Source: Oscillospiraceae bacterium
Lineage (GTDB): Bacteria > Bacillota_A > Clostridia > Oscillospirales > CAG-272
Assembly (NCBI GenBank): GCA_015064425.1
Contig: SVSF01000028.1
Coordinates: 1 to 18,025 of the forward strand
DNA length: 18,025 bases
Reading direction: 5' to 3'
The notes beneath the pieces were generated by a model. The model did not search any database and had not been told where the DNA came from. It saw only the letters and a list, made by a program, of their open reading frames with translations. The first letter of the stretch is position 1; every line of letters starts with the position of its first letter. Position numbers and translations under genes: made by a program. Shown piece after piece: positions 15,183 to 18,025 of the stretch.

Positions 15183-15209
15183 AAGGGACACCGAGTGGTG
15201 CCCCTTTTT
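15183..15209 (+). terminator. Terminator after the Walker-A gene, convergent with mnmA
   Basis: A stem GGG-A-CACC with GGTG-C-CCC (15185-15192 with 15197-15204; one A.C mismatch) has loop GAGT and is followed by TTTTT. Its T-run overlaps the stop codon of the convergent mnmA at 15208. Confidence 0.8.
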
Positions 15210-16263
15210 ATTTTATTATTCCGCCGCCGATGACGTAATCTCCATCATATAGCACCACCGACTGCCCGCTCGTTATAGCTCTGACGGGTTTATCAAAAAT
15301 CAGATGGAAAGAGTTTTCCGAGGTCTGCTCAACAGTAGCCGGAGTTGCCGCATAGCTGTATCTGACCTTTGCTTCAACCCTCATGGTTGATTTCAAAGAA
15401 TCAAAGGGTATAAAATTTATATTCGTTGCATCAAGTTCGGTTGAAAATATCGAAGATTCGGGAGCAAGAGTTACCGTGTTTGCTTTCATATCCTTTTTAC
15501 AAACGTATATAGGTTCTCCTAAGGAGATTCCAAGGCCCTTTCTTTGACCCGTGGTATATCTTATAGCCCCCTTGTGCTCCCCGAGGATCTTTCCCGATTC
15601 GTTTATATAATTTCCACCCTCAAATGTTATTCCCTTATATCTGCTTATGAATGACACGTAATCTCCGTCCTCGATAAAGCAGATGTCCTGGCTTTCTTTT
15701 CTTTCGGGGTGTATAAATCCGAGTTCGTTCGCTATTTCTTTCACCTCTTCTTTGGTATAAGATCCAAGAGGGAAGATGGTATGTGATAACTGATGTTGTG
15801 ACAGTGACCAGAGCATATATGTCTGGTCTTTTTTTGCGTCTTTTGACTTTTTTAGGAGTGTTCTTCCATCAGGCGATTTCTCGAGTGAAGCATAGTGGCC
15901 TGTTGCTATGTAAGAACATCCTTCTTTAAGTGCCGTGTCAAGAAGTTTGCCAAATTTTATATGCTTGTTGCATACAATACATGGATTTGGCGTATCGCCC
16001 GACATATATGAGCAAATGAAATTATCTATAACATTGCTTGCAAAGTCTTTGGAAAAATCATAAACGATATGCTCTATTCCGACAAAATCCGCAACCTTTT
16101 TTGCGTCCTCTATGTCAGATGTGGGATGTGCGGCAAACCTCGGGTCGCTTCTGTCAAACATCACAGCCGTAGCACCTAACGCATCATATCCTGATTTTTT
16201 TATAAGATGTGCGGTAACAGCGCTATCGACACCGCCGCTCATCGCTATCAAAACCTTTTCCAT
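15208..16263 (-). CDS. mnmA: tRNA-specific 2-thiouridylase
   Basis: A 351-residue enzyme that thiolates uridine 34 in the wobble position of tRNA-Lys, -Glu and -Gln, using ATP and a relayed persulfide sulfur. The N-terminal PP-loop is SGGVDS (9-14). The two working cysteines are Cys95 in NPCIVCNKHIKFG and Cys195 in QDICFI. C-terminal beta domains include RYTTGQRKGLGI and the VRYSYAATPA segment. The frame is open to 16323, but the conserved N-terminus MEKVLIAMSGGVDS starts at 16263, which leaves only 4 bp after the trmL stop. The SD is weak (GGAA), consistent with translational coupling to trmL. Confidence 0.96.
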   Translation of the reverse strand: MEKVLIAMSGGVDSAVTAHLIKKSGYDALGATAVMFDRSDPRFAAHPTSDIEDAKKVADFVGIEHIVYDFSKDFASNVIDNFICSYMSGDTPNPCIVCNKHIKFGKLLDTALKEGCSYIATGHYASLEKSPDGRTLLKKSKDAKKDQTYMLWSLSQHQLSHTIFPLGSYTKEEVKEIANELGFIHPERKESQDICFIEDGDYVSFISRYKGITFEGGNYINESGKILGEHKGAIRYTTGQRKGLGISLGEPIYVCKKDMKANTVTLAPESSIFSTELDATNINFIPFDSLKSTMRVEAKVRYSYAATPATVEQTSENSFHLIFDKPVRAITSGQSVVLYDGDYVIGGGIIK

Positions 16264-16267
16264 AATA

Positions 16268-16768
16268 TCAATTCCAATCAAATGTTGTAGGAACTCCGTC
16301 TTCTCTGAGACCGTCAAAATCATGCTGGCGGAGCACCTCGTAAACGGCTATCGCGGCCGAATTTGAAAGATTTAGGCTGCGAAGTGAATCTCTCATCGGT
16401 ATTCTAACACACCTGTCCTTGTTCTCTCGAAGTAAGTTTTCAGGCAACCCTTTTGTTTCCTTTCCGAACATAAGAAATACCTTGTCTGGATATCTTATTT
16501 CGGTATATGCTCTTGGAGCTTTGGTGCTGAAATAATAGATGTCGGCATTGGGATTTTTGCAGTAAAAATCATCAAGCCCGTCATAATACGTTATATCAAG
16601 CTGATGCCAGTAGTCAAGACCGGCTCTTTTGAGCTTTGCGTTATCTATCTCAAATCCGAGCGGTCTTATAAGATGCAGGGAAGCGCCCGTTGCGGCACAG
16701 GTTCTTGCGATATTTCCGGTATTCTGCGGAATTTCAGGTTCAAGAAGCACGATATTTATATTAGCCAT
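16268..16768 (-). CDS. trmL: tRNA (cytidine/uridine-34 2'-O)-methyltransferase
   Basis: A 166-residue SPOUT-class methyltransferase that puts a 2'-O-methyl group on the wobble nucleotide of tRNA-Leu isoacceptors, using S-adenosylmethionine bound in a C-terminal trefoil knot. Signatures are EPEIPQNTGNIARTCAATG (motif 1), FGKETKGLPENLL (motif 2) and IPMRDSLRSLNLSNSAAIAV (motif 3), with HLIRPLGFEI and AGLDYW between. The family length is standard. AGGAG precedes the ATG by about 8 nt. It is first in a two-gene operon with mnmA, so both products act on tRNA position 34. Confidence 0.95.
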   Translation of the reverse strand: MANINIVLLEPEIPQNTGNIARTCAATGASLHLIRPLGFEIDNAKLKRAGLDYWHQLDITYYDGLDDFYCKNPNADIYYFSTKAPRAYTEIRYPDKVFLMFGKETKGLPENLLRENKDRCVRIPMRDSLRSLNLSNSAAIAVYEVLRQHDFDGLREDGVPTTFDWN

Positions 16769-16800
16769 TTTTATCTCCTGAATTGTTACTCTTTTGATAT

Positions 16801-16829
16801 ATTATATTACATTTCTCACTATCCTTCAA
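16801..16829 (-). promoter_or_regulatory. Sigma-A promoter of trmL-mnmA
   Basis: On the minus strand, TTGAAG (16829-16824), a 17-bp spacer and a perfect TATAAT (16806-16801), about 33 bp before the trmL start codon. Confidence 0.7.
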
Positions 16830-16856
16830 GAGGTAAATAAAAATTTACAAAATACT

Positions 16857-16886
16857 ATGGTATTTATAACCATTATGTAGTATAAT
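16857..16886 (+). promoter_or_regulatory. Probable secA promoter region
   Basis: A perfect TATAAT (16881-16886) lies 40 bp before the secA start, but no good -35 box is found 16-18 bp upstream. That place is taken by an imperfect dyad ATGGT...ACCAT (16857-16861 with 16869-16873), which could bind an activator or repressor. Confidence 0.4.
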
Positions 16887-16926
16887 AAATATAATTATGT
16901 TTGTTTATCATTGCAGGAGGTCTTAA

Positions 16927-18025
16927 ATGGGACTTATTGAGAAAATTATAGGAACATATAGCGAAAGACAGGTAAAGAAGCTTCAGAAGATAGCCGATGA
17001 TGTTGAAGCTCTCGCAGAAAAATATAAATCTATGTCTAATGAGGAATTGCGCAATACGACGGCACTCCTCAGGTCTCGCCTTGAAGAGGGGGAGACTCTT
17101 GACGATATTCTGCCTGATGCTTTTGCGGCTGCAAGAGAAGCTGATGACAGAGTGCTTGGTAAGCGTCCCTTCAGAGTTCAGGTAATAGGCGGTATTATCC
17201 TTCATCAAGGCAAGATAGCCGAGATGAAGACGGGAGAGGGTAAAACTCTCGTTGCTACTATGCCGGCTTATCTTAATGCTCTTGCAGGAAAAGGCGTTCA
17301 TATCGTAACGGTAAACGATTATCTTGCACGCCGTGACAGCGAGGAAATGGGCAGAGTATATGCTTTCCTTGGACTTACCACCGGTCTTATAGTTCACGGT
17401 CAGACGACCGAAGAAAAAAAGGCTGCTTATCTTGCAGATATTACTTACGGAACAAATAATGAGTTTGGTTTCGATTATCTGCGTGATAATATGGCGATAT
17501 ATAAGAAAAACACCTTCCAGCGTGGACATTTTTACGCTATCGTTGACGAGGTCGACTCTATTCTTATAGACGAGGCGAGAACCCCTCTTATAATATCGGG
17601 CGAGGGTGAAAAATCCACAGACCTTTACGATAGAGCGGACGCTTTTGTCCGTAAGCTTCGCAAATTTGTTATCAAGGAGCTTGATGATAAAAAGGATAAC
17701 GACGATATAGATGCCGATTACATCGTTGACGAGAAAGCTCATAATGCAATACTTACCGCTTCGGGTGTAAGCAAAGCAGAGGAATTTTTCGGACTTGAGA
17801 ATTTTTCCGATCCCGCAAACGCAACTCTCTCTCATCATATAAATCAGGCTATAAGAGCTTACGGTATAATGCACAAAGACGTTGACTACGTTGTAGATCC
17901 TGAAAACGGCGTTGTAATAGTCGATGCATTCACCGGACGTCTTATGCCCGGCAGACGTTATTCAAACGGTCTTCACCAGGCTATCGAGGCCAAGGAACGA
18001 GTAAAGGTTCAAAAGGAAAACAAAA
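16927..18025 (+). CDS. secA: Preprotein translocase ATPase SecA (3' end beyond window)
   Basis: The first 366 residues of SecA, the ATPase motor that drives preproteins through SecYEG. The N-terminal region is [19 protein letters not shown]. The nucleotide-binding domain has [20 protein letters not shown], Walker A KTGEGKTL (101-108), [27 protein letters not shown] and Walker B DEVD (207-210) followed by [15 protein letters not shown]. The preprotein cross-linking domain follows from about 225 ([12 protein letters not shown]), and the nucleotide-binding fold resumes at [19 protein letters not shown]. The frame stays open to the window edge. AGGAGG (16915-16920) is 6 nt before the ATG. Divergent from trmL. 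Spore formers usually have one secA1; a SecA2 copy cannot be excluded from the N-terminus alone. Confidence 0.97.
   Translation, partial: MGLIEKIIGTYSERQVKKLQKIADDVEALAEKYKSMSNEELRNTTALLRSRLEEGETLDDILPDAFAAAREADDRVLGKRPFRVQVIGGIILHQGKIAEMKTGEGKTLVATMPAYLNALAGKGVHIVTVNDYLARRDSEEMGRVYAFLGLTTGLIVHGQTTEEKKAAYLADITYGTNNEFGFDYLRDNMAIYKKNTFQRGHFYAIVDEVDSILIDEARTPLIISGEGEKSTDLYDRADAFVRKLRKFVIKELDDKKDNDDIDADYIVDEKAHNAILTASGVSKAEEFFGLENFSDPANATLSHHINQAIRAYGIMHKDVDYVVDPENGVVIVDAFTGRLMPGRRYSNGLHQAIEAKERVKVQKENK

Noticed and set aside
16873..17874. 333-codon open frame on the minus strand opposite secA
   Set aside because: It is antisense to a clear SecA with all motifs, starts without an SD, and its translation is low-complexity with no recognisable fold. 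It is a by-product of the codon bias of secA.
1..18025. CRISPR arrays, insertion sequences, prophage, toxin-antitoxin or retron elements
   Set aside because: No spaced direct repeats, transposase or integrase motifs, terminal inverted repeats, or reverse transcriptase motifs were seen; all large frames are assigned to metabolic or housekeeping families.

Overview
The window is a stretch of chromosome from a low-G+C, endospore-forming Firmicute, most likely class Clostridia. The evidence is the dipicolinate synthase pair dpaA/dpaB (the spore DPA pathway), a DacF-type penicillin-binding carboxypeptidase, strong AGGAG-type ribosome binding sites, and promoters of the TTGACA-17-TATAAT type. The gene content is mostly core metabolism and housekeeping. 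I see no phage, transposon, CRISPR array or classical defence island.

Layout. Positions 1-450 hold a tRNA-Ser(CGA) gene on the minus strand, a strong hairpin beyond its 3' end, and two divergent sigma-A promoters. Positions 451-1504 hold a CE2-like SGNH/GDSL esterase interrupted by two -1 frameshifts, each at an A-run. A bidirectional terminator separates it from a minus-strand pair (1545-3539): an AMP-dependent acyl ligase followed by a stand-alone acyl carrier protein. Next comes a minus-strand cluster read rnhA, comEC, dpaA, dpaB (7920 down to 3742), ending in a terminator at 3700-3729. A plus-strand cluster (8099-12030) encodes an E2-like acyltransferase-fold protein, a sugar-phosphate nucleotidyltransferase, GalE and GalM. 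dacF, pgi and a small Walker-A protein follow on the plus strand. Convergent to these is a minus-strand pair, trmL and mnmA, both modifying the tRNA wobble position. The window ends inside secA.

How the genes work together. GalM and GalE supply galactose mutarotation and UDP-galactose/UDP-glucose interconversion, and the upstream nucleotidyltransferase plausibly makes a UDP-sugar. Pgi links to glycolysis. The ligase and ACP pair looks like a self-contained acyl-activation and carrier unit. DpaA/DpaB make dipicolinate in the mother cell, and a sigma-K-like sequence lies in front of dpaA.

The most interesting signals are regulatory or structural rather than a new system. A 22-bp perfect hairpin contains both the Shine-Dalgarno sequence and the start codon of dacF. 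A small hairpin sits between a distant SD and the nucleotidyltransferase start codon. The E2-like protein has Glu where the catalytic His should be. Three separate reading-frame lesions (two in the esterase, one at the comEC N-terminus) can each be explained by one missing A/T in a homopolymer run.
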